A stretch of 38,599 bases of DNA from positions 1-38,599 of the forward strand of contig JAMFSI010000017.1 in the NCBI GenBank assembly GCA_026225215.1, given 5' to 3'. This document shows positions 17,437-25,734 of the stretch, one piece after another. The number at the start of each line of letters is the position of its first letter. Position 1 is the stretch's first letter. The notes under the pieces were generated by a model. That model was not told the origin of the DNA, searched no databases, and worked only from the letters and a program-made list of their open reading frames with translations. This DNA is from Sphingomonas palustris. Lineage in GTDB: Bacteria; Pseudomonadota; Alphaproteobacteria; Sphingomonadales; Sphingomonadaceae. A program made the translations under genes and the position numbers.

Positions 17437-18180
17437 TCAGGCGACGCTGACCCTTTCGTCGAAGACGAAGCATTCGCCTTGCCATAGGCTGTCCTCGGGG
17501 GGCATTTTCTCGAGGTAGTTCAGGATACCGCCCTGGAGGTGGTAGACCTCTTCCACGCCCTGGGCCTTGAGAAAGGCGGTCGCCTTTTCGCAGCGGATGC
17601 CGCCGGTGCAGAACATGGCGACCTTGGGCTGAGGATGATCGCCTAACAGGCGCGCGCGTTCGGCCTCGAACCAGGATGGGAATTCGCGAAAGCTGCGGGT
17701 GCCGGGATCGATCGCCCCGACAAAGCTGCCCAGCGCCACTTCATAAGCGTTGCGGGTATCGATCACCACGGTCCCGGGCGCGGTGATCAACGCGTTCCAG
17801 TCCTGCGGCGCGACATAAGTGCCGGTGCCGGCCAGGGGATCGATATCGGGTTGCCCCATGGTGACGATTTCGCGTTTCAGCCGCACTTTCAGCCGCTGGA
17901 ACGGCAGCTTGGCTGCGCGGGCGAATTTGACCTCGATATCGCCACATCCGGGCAATTGCCGGATCAGCCCCAAAACCTCGGCGATCGCCTCGTCCGACCC
18001 GGCGATCGTACCGTTGATGCCCTCGGAGGCGAGCAGCAATGTGCCCTTTATGCCGACGGCGCCACATAGTTGGATCAGACGCTCGCGCAAAGCCGGGAGT
18101 TCGTCAAAGCGGCTGAACTTGTAAAGCGCCGCTACGCAGATCGGCAGATCGGGGCAGATAGGCCGGTCGGGCTGAGTCAT
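17437..18180 (-). CDS. trhO: tRNA uridine(34) hydroxylase (rhodanese-domain TrhO/YceA)
   Basis: A 247-residue TrhO protein (UPF0176). The N-terminal ferredoxin-like domain (A-A-L-Y-K-F, then G-I-N-G-T-I-A-G) precedes a rhodanese domain with the active-site loop [11 protein letters not shown] (Cys191 and Cys197). TrhO performs O2-dependent 5-hydroxylation of U34 in tRNAs, the first step toward mo5U/cmo5U-type modifications. A weak ribosome-binding site precedes the ATG at 18180. The gene converges on the efflux operon with no spacer: the palindrome TGATCA contains both stop codons. Confidence 0.93.
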   Translation of the reverse strand: MTQPDRPICPDLPICVAALYKFSRFDELPALRERLIQLCGAVGIKGTLLLASEGINGTIAGSDEAIAEVLGLIRQLPGCGDIEVKFARAAKLPFQRLKVRLKREIVTMGQPDIDPLAGTGTYVAPQDWNALITAPGTVVIDTRNAYEVALGSFVGAIDPGTRSFREFPSWFEAERARLLGDHPQPKVAMFCTGGIRCEKATAFLKAQGVEEVYHLQGGILNYLEKMPPEDSLWQGECFVFDERVSVA

Positions 18181-18204
18181 GCGCGGGTCAGGCGAAACGA
18201 AGCC

Positions 18205-18228
18205 AGCGCCCCGCGTTCACGGGGCGCT
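18205..18228 (-). terminator. Intrinsic terminator of the HU gene (possibly bidirectional)
   Basis: AGCGCCCCG and CGGGGCGCT form a perfect 9-bp stem around a 6-nt loop, between the HU stop (18252) and the trhO start (18180). On the minus strand it is followed by GGCTTCGTTTCG, a modest T-run. On the plus strand TTCGTTTTT follows, so it could stop transcription from either side. Confidence 0.7.
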
Positions 18229-18251
18229 GTTCGTTTTTGCCGCTAAACCGA

Positions 18252-18527
18252 TCAGCCGTTGAGCTTGTCCTTGACCGCCTTGGCCGGAGCAAAGCTCAGC
18301 TTGCGCGAAGCAGCGATCTGGATGGTAGCGCCGGTGGAAGGATTGCGACCTTCGCGGGCGGGGGTGTCCTTTACCTTGAACTTGCCGAAGCCGTTGAGCG
18401 AAATTTCCTCACCCTTGGCAGCGGCGTCGGCGATCGCGGCGAAGGTGCCATCGACCAGCTTGCGAGCTTCGGCCTTGGTGAGGCCGTTAGCGGCGGCCAG
18501 CGTGTCAGCCAGGTCACTGTTGTTCAT
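18252..18527 (-). CDS. hup: HU-family DNA-binding protein
   Basis: A 91-residue histone-like protein. The N-terminal helices (M-N-N-S-D-L-A-D to A-R-K-L-V-D) are followed by the DNA-binding beta arms with the signature G-F-G-K-F, R-E-G-R-N-P-S-T-G, and a basic C-terminal helix. The length matches HU/IHF subunits. The ATG at 18527 is preceded by GGAAG at a good distance; an upstream in-frame codon would add nine residues with no support. As a non-sequence-specific homodimer it would bend and compact DNA. It appears monocistronic, with its own terminator. Confidence 0.95.
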   Translation of the reverse strand: MNNSDLADTLAAANGLTKAEARKLVDGTFAAIADAAAKGEEISLNGFGKFKVKDTPAREGRNPSTGATIQIAASRKLSFAPAKAVKDKLNG

Positions 18528-18600
18528 GTATTGCGCTTCCTTCTGTTGAGGCAAACTCTCTTATCGCGCTTGAGCCGGATGGAAAAGGCGACAACGCGCG

Positions 18601-18789
18601 CTAACCTCCCGGAAACCGCTTGAACAGGGCTCTTTTGCAGTTGCCGATCGCGGAATCGTTCGGATCGTCCCATTTTTCCACAAGCGCGTGCCCCACTTCG
18701 CTCAGCCGCCTGGCCAGATCGGGGTCGCCTTGGTCGCCGCGCACGCCCGCGTCGACCAGGGCGAACCTGGGCACCGCTTGGCAAAACAT
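18601..18789 (-). CDS. Small hypothetical protein (62 aa), uncertain
   Basis: A 62-codon frame begins with ATG only one codon after an in-frame stop. About three quarters of its third positions are G or C and first positions are G-rich, as in the real genes here. The product is mildly charged (D-D-P-N-D-S and C-K-R-A-L-F-K-R-F) with no recognisable domain. No convincing ribosome-binding site is seen, and the start lies near the Fur-like site of the divergent receptor gene. It may be a genuine small gene, a remnant or chance. Confidence 0.35.
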   Translation of the reverse strand: MFCQAVPRFALVDAGVRGDQGDPDLARRLSEVGHALVEKWDDPNDSAIGNCKRALFKRFPGG

Positions 18790-18826
18790 TGTTCAAAACG
18801 ATTCGCAAAAAGCCTCTGGACATTAT

Positions 18827-18841
18827 TGCGAGTTACTCGCA
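18827..18841. promoter_or_regulatory. Fur-like operator upstream of the TonB receptor
   Basis: TGCGAGT-T-ACTCGCA is a perfect 7-1-7 inverted repeat, with partially symmetric flanks (TTAT before, TTAG after), 75 nt upstream of the receptor start. Its architecture and TGCGA/TCGCA half-sites resemble Fur boxes. With a siderophore receptor and PiuC-like gene downstream, iron-dependent repression is the natural reading. Confidence 0.7.
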
Positions 18842-18915
18842 TTAGCGATTCGTGGTTCTGGACGGGTGGCTGGGGGCCAGGCGAATCGCACAGCAGCTTT
18901 CGAGGGGAATATTTG

Positions 18916-21087
18916 ATGAGTGGTATCAAGCGTCTGATCACCGGCACCGTGCTGGGCGGAGCGTTGACATCGTCGCTGGCGATGGCGCAGCAGGCGAATA
19001 ATCACCTGCCGGATAACGATGGTGACGAGGATGACGCCAGCCAGATCACCGTCAACGGTGTCCGTTCGGTCACCCGAGACAAGCTGGCCGAGGATGCCAA
19101 CAAGGCGCCGCAGAGCATCACCATCGTCAGCCATGAGGTGCTGGTGCAACAGGCCACCAGCCGGTTGCAGGACGCGCTGCGCAATGTGCCCGGGATCACG
19201 CTGAACGCGGGTGAAGGCGCGGCGCGGGGCGATACCGTCAATCTGCGCGGCTTTTCCGCGTTCAACGATTTTTTCCTCGATGGCATCCGCGATGCCGCGA
19301 TCTATAATCGTGACAGCTTCAATCTCGATACGATCGAAGTGCTCAAGGGGCCGTCAGCGGTGGTGTTCGGCCGCGGCTCGACCGGTGGCGCGATCAACCA
19401 GGTGTCGAAAGCGCCGACGCTGGCGCCACTATGGTCGGGAACTTTAGTGGGCGGCACTAATAGCGAGATTCGCGGCACCGCCGATATCGATCAGCCGATC
19501 GGACCCGATGCCGCGATCCGCGTCACCGCCATGGGCGAGCGCAGCAAGGTGACCGATCGCGATCTGGTCAGCAACCATCGCTGGGGCATCGCGCCGTCGG
19601 TAACCTTTGGCATCACTGGCCCCGACACCGTCACGCTCGAATATTACCATCAGGAAGAGAACGATATTCCCGATGTCGGCGTTCCCTTCATCAACGGCAA
19701 ACCCGCGCAAGTCCCCCGCAATGTGGATTATGGGCTGGCTTCAGACCGCTTTCGCAGCGTGGTGAACATCGGCACGGCGCGCTATCGCCATGAATTCAGC
19801 AGTGTCGTTTCGATATCAAACACGATCCGCTACGCCGATTACACCAATCTCGACCGCTTCAACGCGCCCAACTTCGGCTATCACAATACCCCGGGCGCAC
19901 CGACTGCAGCGACGCCGCTATCCAGCATATTGGTCGGGCGTGACTCGCCATCGAGCCAGGATCATCGCACCAACCTGACCGATCAGACCGATCTGACCGC
20001 GAATTTCAAAGTCTTCGGACTGTCGAATACCCTCGTCGCCGGCACCGAATTCAGCCGCGAACAGGATAAGTCGATACGCGACGTCAATCCTTTCGGGACG
20101 GCCACCGAGACCCCGGCGACGCCGCTGCTTGATCCCAATCCTTATGAGACTGCGCCTAACGCGATCGAGCCCGGCAAGACGCTGGGGAAGACCACGGCGT
20201 ATGAATCGGGGGCCTATATCATTGATACCCTGCACCTCGGCTCATTGTTCGATGTCATCGGCGGGCTGCGCTACGATCGCTTCTCAGCCCATTATCGACC
20301 GACGGCGCTGGTCGCGGGGGTGTCGGCCTCATCGCTGACGCCGCTCGATCATATCGATCACAAATGGAGCCCGCGCGCTTCGATCGTATTCAAACCGACC
20401 GATCATCAGCGCTATTATTTCTCCTATGGCACCTCGTTCGATCCCTCGGCAGAAGCCCTGTCGCTCAGCACCAAAAACGCCAGCCTCGCGCCGGTTACGG
20501 CCAAGAGCTATGAGATCGGCGCCAAGCTCGACTGGATGAACGGCAAGCTGGTCACCACCGCAGCGCTGTTCCGCACCCAGATCAACAATGCGCAGATTAC
20601 CGACCCCGACGAGCCCACGCTGCTGATCCTGGCCGGCAATGAGCGCGTGGATGGGCTGGAACTCGGCGTGACCGGCTATCTCACCTCGAAGTGGGAAATC
20701 ACCGCCGGCTATACTTACCTCAATGGCAAGACCGTCGGGCCATCGTATAGTCCGGATCTCGGTTTCCAATTGCAAAATACTGCGAAGAACGCGGTCAATA
20801 TCTGGACCGAATATGAGTTCTCGGATCATTTCGAACTGGGCGTGGGCGGCAATTATCTCGGCAAGCGTTACGCCGATCTGCAGCAGCAGGCGGTGCTGCC
20901 GAGCTATGTCCTGGTCAATGCCATGGCGGCCTATACCGTCGACCGGCGCCTGACCTTCCGCGTCAACGTTAATAACGTCTTCAACAAGCTCGCCTGGCAA
21001 AACAGCTATTATACCAGCGCCGAGGAGAACCACGCTATCCCGGCACCAGGCCGCACGGCTTTGTTCACCGCTGCGTTTAAATATTGA
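18916..21087 (+). CDS. TonB-dependent siderophore receptor (catecholate-type, PiuA/Fiu-like)
   Basis: A 723-residue outer-membrane gated channel. The signal peptide is residues 1-25, with an A-M-A-Q cleavage site. The TonB-box-like/linker region has I-T-V-N-G-V. The plug domain contains P-Q-S-I-T-I-V, L-R-G-F-S-A-F-N-D-F-F-L-D-G and E-V-L-K-G-P-S-A-V-V-F-G-R-G. A 22-strand barrel ends in the aromatic F-K-Y. The ATG at 18916 (GAGGGGA upstream) gives the standard length; longer forms would prepend non-signal sequence through the Fur-like site. The stop overlaps the PiuC start by one base (TGATG). Coupling to a PiuC-like gene suggests uptake of ferric catecholates. The exact ligand is unknown. 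Confidence 0.93.
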   Translation: MSGIKRLITGTVLGGALTSSLAMAQQANNHLPDNDGDEDDASQITVNGVRSVTRDKLAEDANKAPQSITIVSHEVLVQQATSRLQDALRNVPGITLNAGEGAARGDTVNLRGFSAFNDFFLDGIRDAAIYNRDSFNLDTIEVLKGPSAVVFGRGSTGGAINQVSKAPTLAPLWSGTLVGGTNSEIRGTADIDQPIGPDAAIRVTAMGERSKVTDRDLVSNHRWGIAPSVTFGITGPDTVTLEYYHQEENDIPDVGVPFINGKPAQVPRNVDYGLASDRFRSVVNIGTARYRHEFSSVVSISNTIRYADYTNLDRFNAPNFGYHNTPGAPTAATPLSSILVGRDSPSSQDHRTNLTDQTDLTANFKVFGLSNTLVAGTEFSREQDKSIRDVNPFGTATETPATPLLDPNPYETAPNAIEPGKTLGKTTAYESGAYIIDTLHLGSLFDVIGGLRYDRFSAHYRPTALVAGVSASSLTPLDHIDHKWSPRASIVFKPTDHQRYYFSYGTSFDPSAEALSLSTKNASLAPVTAKSYEIGAKLDWMNGKLVTTAALFRTQINNAQITDPDEPTLLILAGNERVDGLELGVTGYLTSKWEITAGYTYLNGKTVGPSYSPDLGFQLQNTAKNAVNIWTEYEFSDHFELGVGGNYLGKRYADLQQQAVLPSYVLVNAMAAYTVDRRLTFRVNVNNVFNKLAWQNSYYTSAEENHAIPAPGRTALFTAAFKY

Positions 21088-21767
21088 TGCTGGTCCATAT
21101 TGCCGCATTACTATCGCATGAAGAGGCGGCCGCATTGCGCGGCCGCCTCAGCCTTGCGCCATGGGCGGATGGTGGGGTGACGGCGGGGCATCAGTCGGGC
21201 CAGGTCAAGGCCAATCTCCAGATCGGCTCGGACAGTACCGAAGGGCGCGAACTGGGTTTGATCGTGGTGCGGGCGCTGGAACAAAGTCCGGCATTTCTGA
21301 GCGCGGCGCTGCCGCGCCATGTCTTTCCGCCGCTGTTCAACCGCTATGACATGGGGATGAATTTCGGCAGCCATATCGACAACGCGGTGCGCCAGGTGCC
21401 GGGCACAGCGCAGCGGATGCGCACGGATTTGTCGGCGACGCTGTTCCTCAGCGATCCGGACGATTACGATGGCGGCGAACTGGTGGTTCAGGACAATTAC
21501 GGTAGCCATTCCCTGAAACCAGGCGCGGGCGATCTCGTGCTATATCCCGCGCGCAGTCTTCACCGTGTCGAACCGGTGACACGCGGCAACCGGCTGGCGG
21601 CGTTCTTCTGGATCCAGAGCATGGTGAAAAGCGGCGATCACCGCGACATGCTCTATGACCTCGATCAATCGATCCAGACATTGACGCAAAGCGGCGGCGA
21701 TAATGATTCGATCCTCCGCCTGAGCGGGCTTTACCACAATCTGCTGCGCGAATGGGGCGAGGTGTGA
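21087..21767 (+). CDS. piuC: Fe(II)/2-oxoglutarate-dependent hydroxylase, PiuC/PKHD type
   Basis: A 226-residue prolyl-4-hydroxylase-like oxygenase of the YbiX/PiuC family. The iron ligands are H-I-D in F-G-S-H-I-D-N and the distal His in S-L-H-R-V; the following T-R-G-N-R holds the Arg that binds 2-oxoglutarate. D-Y-D-G-G-E-L is a further family signature. The ATG at 21087 shares a base with the receptor stop (TGATG). This receptor-PiuC-Sel1 order matches the piuA-piuC locus of Pseudomonas, where expression is iron-repressed. The molecular substrate of the family is not settled. Confidence 0.92.
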   Translation: MLVHIAALLSHEEAAALRGRLSLAPWADGGVTAGHQSGQVKANLQIGSDSTEGRELGLIVVRALEQSPAFLSAALPRHVFPPLFNRYDMGMNFGSHIDNAVRQVPGTAQRMRTDLSATLFLSDPDDYDGGELVVQDNYGSHSLKPGAGDLVLYPARSLHRVEPVTRGNRLAAFFWIQSMVKSGDHRDMLYDLDQSIQTLTQSGGDNDSILRLSGLYHNLLREWGEV

Positions 21768-22528
21768 CGCAGCCATTGCGCCGTTCGGTCGAGCGAGCCG
21801 GTCGAGCCGAGGATCAGCTAAGCCGCATGGCTCGCCTGCGGGCGATGTCTGCCGCCGAGCTGGCTGCCCTATTGGGCGGCGATCCGCGCGAGGCGGCGCC
21901 GTGGGTGGAGGCGGCGGCGGCTTGCGGCATGGCGGAAGCGCAGGCCCGCCTCGGGCGGATGTTGCTCGACGGCAGCGGTGTGGCAAAGGATGAGGCGGCG
22001 GCGCTGCGCTGGTTCGGCAAGGCAGCCCGCGCCGCTGATGGCCCGACCAGGGGCGATGCCGAGAACATGGCCGGCCGTTGTCACGAGTTGGGTTGGGGCA
22101 CCATCGTTGATTGGGGCGCTGCGGTCGATTGGTACCAGCGCGCCGCTCGTTCAGGCGATGCCTGGGGGAAATATAATCTTGCCAATATGCTCTTCGATGG
22201 CCGCGGGATCGACGAAGATCGCGTCGCGGCGATCACCCTCTATGAACAGGCCGCCAGGGCTGGGCATCCCCGCGCCATGAACCTGCTGGGCCGCTGCCTG
22301 GAGGAAGGTTGGGGCGTGCCCCGCGATCCGGTGGCTGCCGCGCATTGGTATCGCTGCTCGGCCGAGGGCGGCTATTTTCGCGGCCAATATAATCACGGCG
22401 TCGAATTGTTACGGCAAGGGCGCCGGGCCGCCGCCGCCGGTATGTTCGAGCATGCCAGTGCCGAAGCCGATCCGCCGTTGCGCGCGCGCATGGCCGCTTT
22501 GCTGGACGAGTCACAAGCACAACGCTGA
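21764..22528 (+). CDS. Sel1-repeat (TPR-like) protein
   Basis: About 254 residues with four to five Sel1-like repeats from residue ~45: A-x-A-x-x-x-L-G-x-M-L, then G-x-G-x-x-x-D-x-x-x-A-x-x-W. Clear examples are L-G-R-M-L-L-D-G-S-G-V, L-A-N-M-L-F-D-G-R-G-I and L-G-R-C-L-E-E-G-W-G-V. No signal peptide, so a cytoplasmic scaffold or adaptor is likely. I chose GTG at 21764 because it overlaps the piuC stop (GTGA) with GGGGCGAGG upstream; an ATG four codons earlier is possible. The same neighbour occurs beside piuC in Pseudomonas, which implies a shared but unknown function. Confidence 0.85.
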   Translation: MTQPLRRSVERAGRAEDQLSRMARLRAMSAAELAALLGGDPREAAPWVEAAAACGMAEAQARLGRMLLDGSGVAKDEAAALRWFGKAARAADGPTRGDAENMAGRCHELGWGTIVDWGAAVDWYQRAARSGDAWGKYNLANMLFDGRGIDEDRVAAITLYEQAARAGHPRAMNLLGRCLEEGWGVPRDPVAAAHWYRCSAEGGYFRGQYNHGVELLRQGRRAAAAGMFEHASAEADPPLRARMAALLDESQAQR

Positions 22529-22647
22529 TTTCGGCTCACCAAAATGTCCCACATCGGGGCGGGCGATTTGCTGCGCTTGCCGGCACGCGGAGCGACGGCC
22601 TAGGCCAAGCTTTGGCTGATTCTGGCTTTCGATCGGTTGTCTACGAA

Positions 22648-22953
22648 ATGCCCGTAAATTCTCAGATTATGGCAATCATGGCCTGGGTGCAGGCATTGCT
22701 GCTGGGCGATGGTGTTACGACAGCGGCGGTGCTGGCCGTGGCGTCGTGCGGGCTGGGCCTGCTCATGGGCCGGCGTCACCGGCGTGCTGGCCTGCAGGCG
22801 GCCATCAGCCTGGGCATTGTCTTCAGCGCCATGCGTATCACTTACGGTCTGCTGGCGGTGGCGCAGGGGGAAGCCGATTCCCATTCGCGAGCAGTAGCAC
22901 AGCTGCCGGGTCAGGTTGAAGCGCCGAGGTTGGCCGTAGAAGTGAAAGGCTGA
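22648..22953 (+). CDS. Orphan TrbC/VirB2-like small membrane protein
   Basis: 101 residues with two hydrophobic helices (about 20-38 and 48-66) separated by a short basic loop, G-R-R-H-R-R-A-G. This is the layout of VirB2/TrbC pilin-like proteins (W-x-x-x-L-L-L-G, then G-L-G-L-L-M-G-R, basic loop, second helix). No cleavable signal peptide is obvious and no other type IV secretion gene is nearby. It lies 119 nt after the Sel1 gene and may or may not be in the iron operon. The start could also be the ATG at 22669; neither has a good ribosome-binding site. The family call is moderate, and a conjugation role is unlikely without partners. Confidence 0.6.
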   Translation: MPVNSQIMAIMAWVQALLLGDGVTTAAVLAVASCGLGLLMGRRHRRAGLQAAISLGIVFSAMRITYGLLAVAQGEADSHSRAVAQLPGQVEAPRLAVEVKG

Positions 22954-22973
22954 TCCGGGATCAAATCCCCGGA
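22954..22973 (+). terminator. Weak hairpin after the VirB2-like gene
   Basis: TCCGGG and CCCGGA pair around an AT-rich loop immediately after the stop codon. No T-tract follows, so it may be only a weak terminator or RNA-stabilising structure. The remaining bases up to 23150 contain no gene and presumably the promoter of the dehydrogenase unit. Confidence 0.3.
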
Positions 22974-23150
22974 CGACGATAGGATGCTAGGTTGGCACTC
23001 AGAGGATAATCCCTCGCGGGTTGCCCGTTTATCGCTCCACGTCATCCCTAAAATAATGCGGGCACAGCGTCCGGCATTATGCTTTAGGCAGGCAAAGCTC
23101 GGCAGGATGAGTCTCCCGGCAGGGCCCATGAAAACGGGAAAGGCACGACA

Positions 23151-25190
23151 ATGGCGACCACCACCATAGTTCAGGACAATCTGGGCATCGATCCCGAGGT
23201 GCTGAAGCGCATTTATGGCCAGATGGCGCGCATCCGCGCGGTGGACAAGGCGGTGCAGGCCGGGCTGTCGGCGGGCAAGTTCATGTTTTCCTATTGGCCG
23301 ATGACCGGTCAGGAGGCGATCCCCGCCACTCTGTCGCAGCTCACCGACCGGCGCGATTACATGGTCACGACCTATCGCGGCGTGCATGATCAGGTGGCCA
23401 AGGGGGTGGCGCTCGAAGGGCTGTTTGCCGAGATGCTGGGCCGCATCGATGGCGTGAACAAGGGCAAGGGCGGTAGCCCGCATATCTCCGACCCGTCGTC
23501 GGGCTCGATGGTGACCACGGCGATCGTCGGCGCGGGCGCGCCGATCGCCAATGGCCTGGCGCTGGCGGCGCAGTCGCGCGGCGAGGACCGGGTGACGATC
23601 GTCAATTTCGGCGATGGCGCGACCAGCATCGGCGCGATGCACGAGGCGATGAACCTGGCCGGCGCCTGGAAACTGCCGGTGATTTTCCTCTGCCAGAACA
23701 ATACTATCGGCGAATATACCTGGATCAAGGACTATACCGCCAGCAAGAATTTCGCCGGCCGCGCCGATGCGCTGGGCTTTCGCGGCGTGCAGCTCGATGG
23801 CAATGATCCCGCCGCCTTCTATCGCGGCATGAAGGAGGTGATCGACGGGGTGCGCGCCGGCAACGGCCCGGTGTTCGTCGAAGCAATGACGCAGCGGCTC
23901 GGGCCGCATGCCGGGGTGGGCGACAGCCCGCAGCATAGCAAGGAACAGAACGAGGCGGGCAAGGCGGCGTGGCCGGTGCCGCGCACGCGCGCCTTGCTGA
24001 TCGAGGCCGGGATCGCTTCCGAACAGGAACTGGCCGAGCTTGAAGCCGCCGCGCAGGCCGAAGTCGAGGCGGCGCTGGCCAAGGCGATGGCGGCGACGGT
24101 GACGCCGGTCGAGCAGACGCTGGTCGATGTCTTCGCCGATATCGATGCCGTGCCCCGGCGCGGGCATTATCCGGTGCGTGCCGCCGAGACGCTCCCCACC
24201 GGCGAAACCAAGTCGATGATGATGCTCGATGCCGTGCGCGAGGCGCAGGAAATCGCTTTCGCCGCCGACCCCGAAGTGTTCCTGCTCGGCGAGGATGTCG
24301 GCGATCCGCATGGCGGGGTGTTCGCGACCAATCGCGGCCTGCAAACCACTTATGGCAATCGGGTCAAGCCGACCCCGATCGCCGAAACCGCGATCATCGG
24401 CGCGGGCATCGGTGCGGCGCTGGTGGGCATGCGCCCGATCGCCGAGATCATGTTCGCCGATTTCATGGGCGTCTGCCTCGATCAGATCGCCAATCACGCC
24501 GCCAAGCAGCGCTATATGTCGGGCGCGGCGACGCATGTTCCGCTGACCATCCGCATGATGGTCGGCGGCGGCATGGGCGGCTTCGGCGCGCAGCATTCGC
24601 AATCGCTCGAGGCATGGCTGCTGCATACGCCGGGGATCAAGGTGGTGTTTCCGAGCAACCCCGCCGATGCCAAGGGGCTGCTGCTCAGCTGCATCTTCGA
24701 TGAAGACCCCTGCGTCCATCTCGAATCGCTGATGGTGCTGCGCGGCGGCAAGTCCGAAGTGCCGCTGGGCGATTATCGAATTCCGCTTGGCGTCGCCAAA
24801 ATAGTTCGCCCCGGCACCGACATCACCCTGGTCACTTATGGCTGGCAAGTGAAGCAATGCCTGACCGCCGCCGAGGAACTGGCCAAGGAAGGCATCAGCG
24901 CCGAAGTGATCGACCTGCGCACGCTGGTGCCGCTCGATTACCACCGCGTGCTCGATTCGGTAAAAAAGACCCGCCGCGCGCTGGTCGTCCACGCCGCCAC
25001 CGAGTTCTGCGGCTTCGGCGCCGAAATCGCCAGCACCATCAACGAGGAATTGTGGAGCGTGCTCAAGGGCCCGGCGATCCGGCTCGGCGCCGACTGGGCC
25101 CCGATCGCCTATTCCAAGGACATCGAAACCAACCAGGTGCCGCATTCCGGCTCCATCGCCGCGCGCGTCCGCGCTGCGATCAAGTCATAA
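23151..25190 (+). CDS. Fused E1 alpha-beta 2-oxoacid (acetoin/pyruvate-type) dehydrogenase
   Basis: 679 residues joining both halves of a thiamin-diphosphate E1. Residues ~1-320 are the alpha part, with the TPP motif from G-D-G-A-T-S-I-G-A to Q-N-N and a G-K-G-G-S-P-H phosphorylation-loop-like segment. An Ala/Glu-rich linker (~270-320) leads to the beta part (~350-679), with G-E-D-V-G, E-T-A-I-I-G-A-G and D-L-R-T-L-V-P-L-D. It resembles AcoA+AcoB of acetoin dehydrogenase. The ATG at 23151 follows GGGAAAGG. The 10-nt gap to the lipoyl-domain gene indicates one operon. The substrate (acetoin, pyruvate or a branched 2-oxoacid) cannot be settled by reading. Confidence 0.88.
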   Translation: MATTTIVQDNLGIDPEVLKRIYGQMARIRAVDKAVQAGLSAGKFMFSYWPMTGQEAIPATLSQLTDRRDYMVTTYRGVHDQVAKGVALEGLFAEMLGRIDGVNKGKGGSPHISDPSSGSMVTTAIVGAGAPIANGLALAAQSRGEDRVTIVNFGDGATSIGAMHEAMNLAGAWKLPVIFLCQNNTIGEYTWIKDYTASKNFAGRADALGFRGVQLDGNDPAAFYRGMKEVIDGVRAGNGPVFVEAMTQRLGPHAGVGDSPQHSKEQNEAGKAAWPVPRTRALLIEAGIASEQELAELEAAAQAEVEAALAKAMAATVTPVEQTLVDVFADIDAVPRRGHYPVRAAETLPTGETKSMMMLDAVREAQEIAFAADPEVFLLGEDVGDPHGGVFATNRGLQTTYGNRVKPTPIAETAIIGAGIGAALVGMRPIAEIMFADFMGVCLDQIANHAAKQRYMSGAATHVPLTIRMMVGGGMGGFGAQHSQSLEAWLLHTPGIKVVFPSNPADAKGLLLSCIFDEDPCVHLESLMVLRGGKSEVPLGDYRIPLGVAKIVRPGTDITLVTYGWQVKQCLTAAEELAKEGISAEVIDLRTLVPLDYHRVLDSVKKTRRALVVHAATEFCGFGAEIASTINEELWSVLKGPAIRLGADWAPIAYSKDIETNQVPHSGSIAARVRAAIKS

Positions 25191-25200
25191 AGGAGATATC

Positions 25201-25431
25201 ATGGCGACGACACTGACCATCCCCAAACTCGAAATGTCGATGAGCGAAGGCACGCTGGCCGAATGGAAAGTCGCCGACGGCGCCGCGGTGACCGAAGGCG
25301 AAGTGATCTACATCCTCGAAACCGACAAGACCGCGCGCGATATCGAAGCGCCGGCTTCGGGTAAGCTGGTGCAGAAGGTTGCGGCTGGTGAGACTTATGA
25401 TGTCGGGACCGAGATCGGCGAGATTGTTTGA
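25201..25431 (+). CDS. Free-standing lipoyl/biotinyl-attachment domain protein
   Basis: A 76-residue single lipoyl domain with the modified Lys in L-E-T-D-K-T-A (about residue 43) and flanking G-T-L-A-E-W and I-E-A-P-A-S-G. It starts ten bases after the E1 gene, with AAAGGAG upstream. Normally such a domain is the N-terminus of E2; here it stands alone, so it probably serves as a mobile acyl carrier for the fused E1. E2 acyltransferase and E3 are not in the window, and the next DNA is an accessory island. Confidence 0.92.
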   Translation: MATTLTIPKLEMSMSEGTLAEWKVADGAAVTEGEVIYILETDKTARDIEAPASGKLVQKVAAGETYDVGTEIGEIV

Positions 25432-25452
25432 TTAGGGTTTAAGGGGGAAGGT

Positions 25453-25473
25453 GCGAGGGCCAGGGGCCCTCGC
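25453..25473 (+). terminator. Terminator hairpin after the E1-lipoyl operon
   Basis: GCGAGGGCC-AGG-GGCCCTCGC is a perfect 9-bp inverted repeat, 21 nt after the lipoyl-protein stop. It is followed by CTCCCGTTTATG, with few Ts. Probably an intrinsic terminator for the dehydrogenase unit. Bases 25474-25734 beyond it carry no gene, become AT-rich from 25610 and should hold the promoter of the next pair. Confidence 0.6.
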
Positions 25474-25734
25474 GCTCCCGTTTATGTCCACGTTGCGCTT
25501 CTTGTCATGATCGCGCCCGGCCGCCACGGAATGGCAAGCTTGGGGTCGGAAGCTGACGGCCCGGTGTCGGGAGCGTAACTGCGCGGCGTGCATTGTGTGC
25601 GGGGAAATTAAAATTCGTCACTTGCGAAGCGTGAAAATGTCAGCCACTAAAATTTAGCGAAAAAATTTTCATCCGTACTCGCGACATTAATTTTCGCGCG
25701 TTTATGTTGGTGATCTGCTGCGAGGGAGCCCGCT

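Noticed and set aside
22911..25145. 744-codon open frame on the minus strand opposite the fused E1 gene
   Set aside because: Its product is His/Arg/Ala-rich with no family pattern. It is the antisense shadow of a GC-rich gene that has clear thiamin-diphosphate motifs.
25474..25734. Possible attachment site or small RNA before the accessory island
   Set aside because: I looked for a matching copy near 28.5 kb and for a tRNA 3' end and found neither; only a promoter-like AT-rich stretch is visible.
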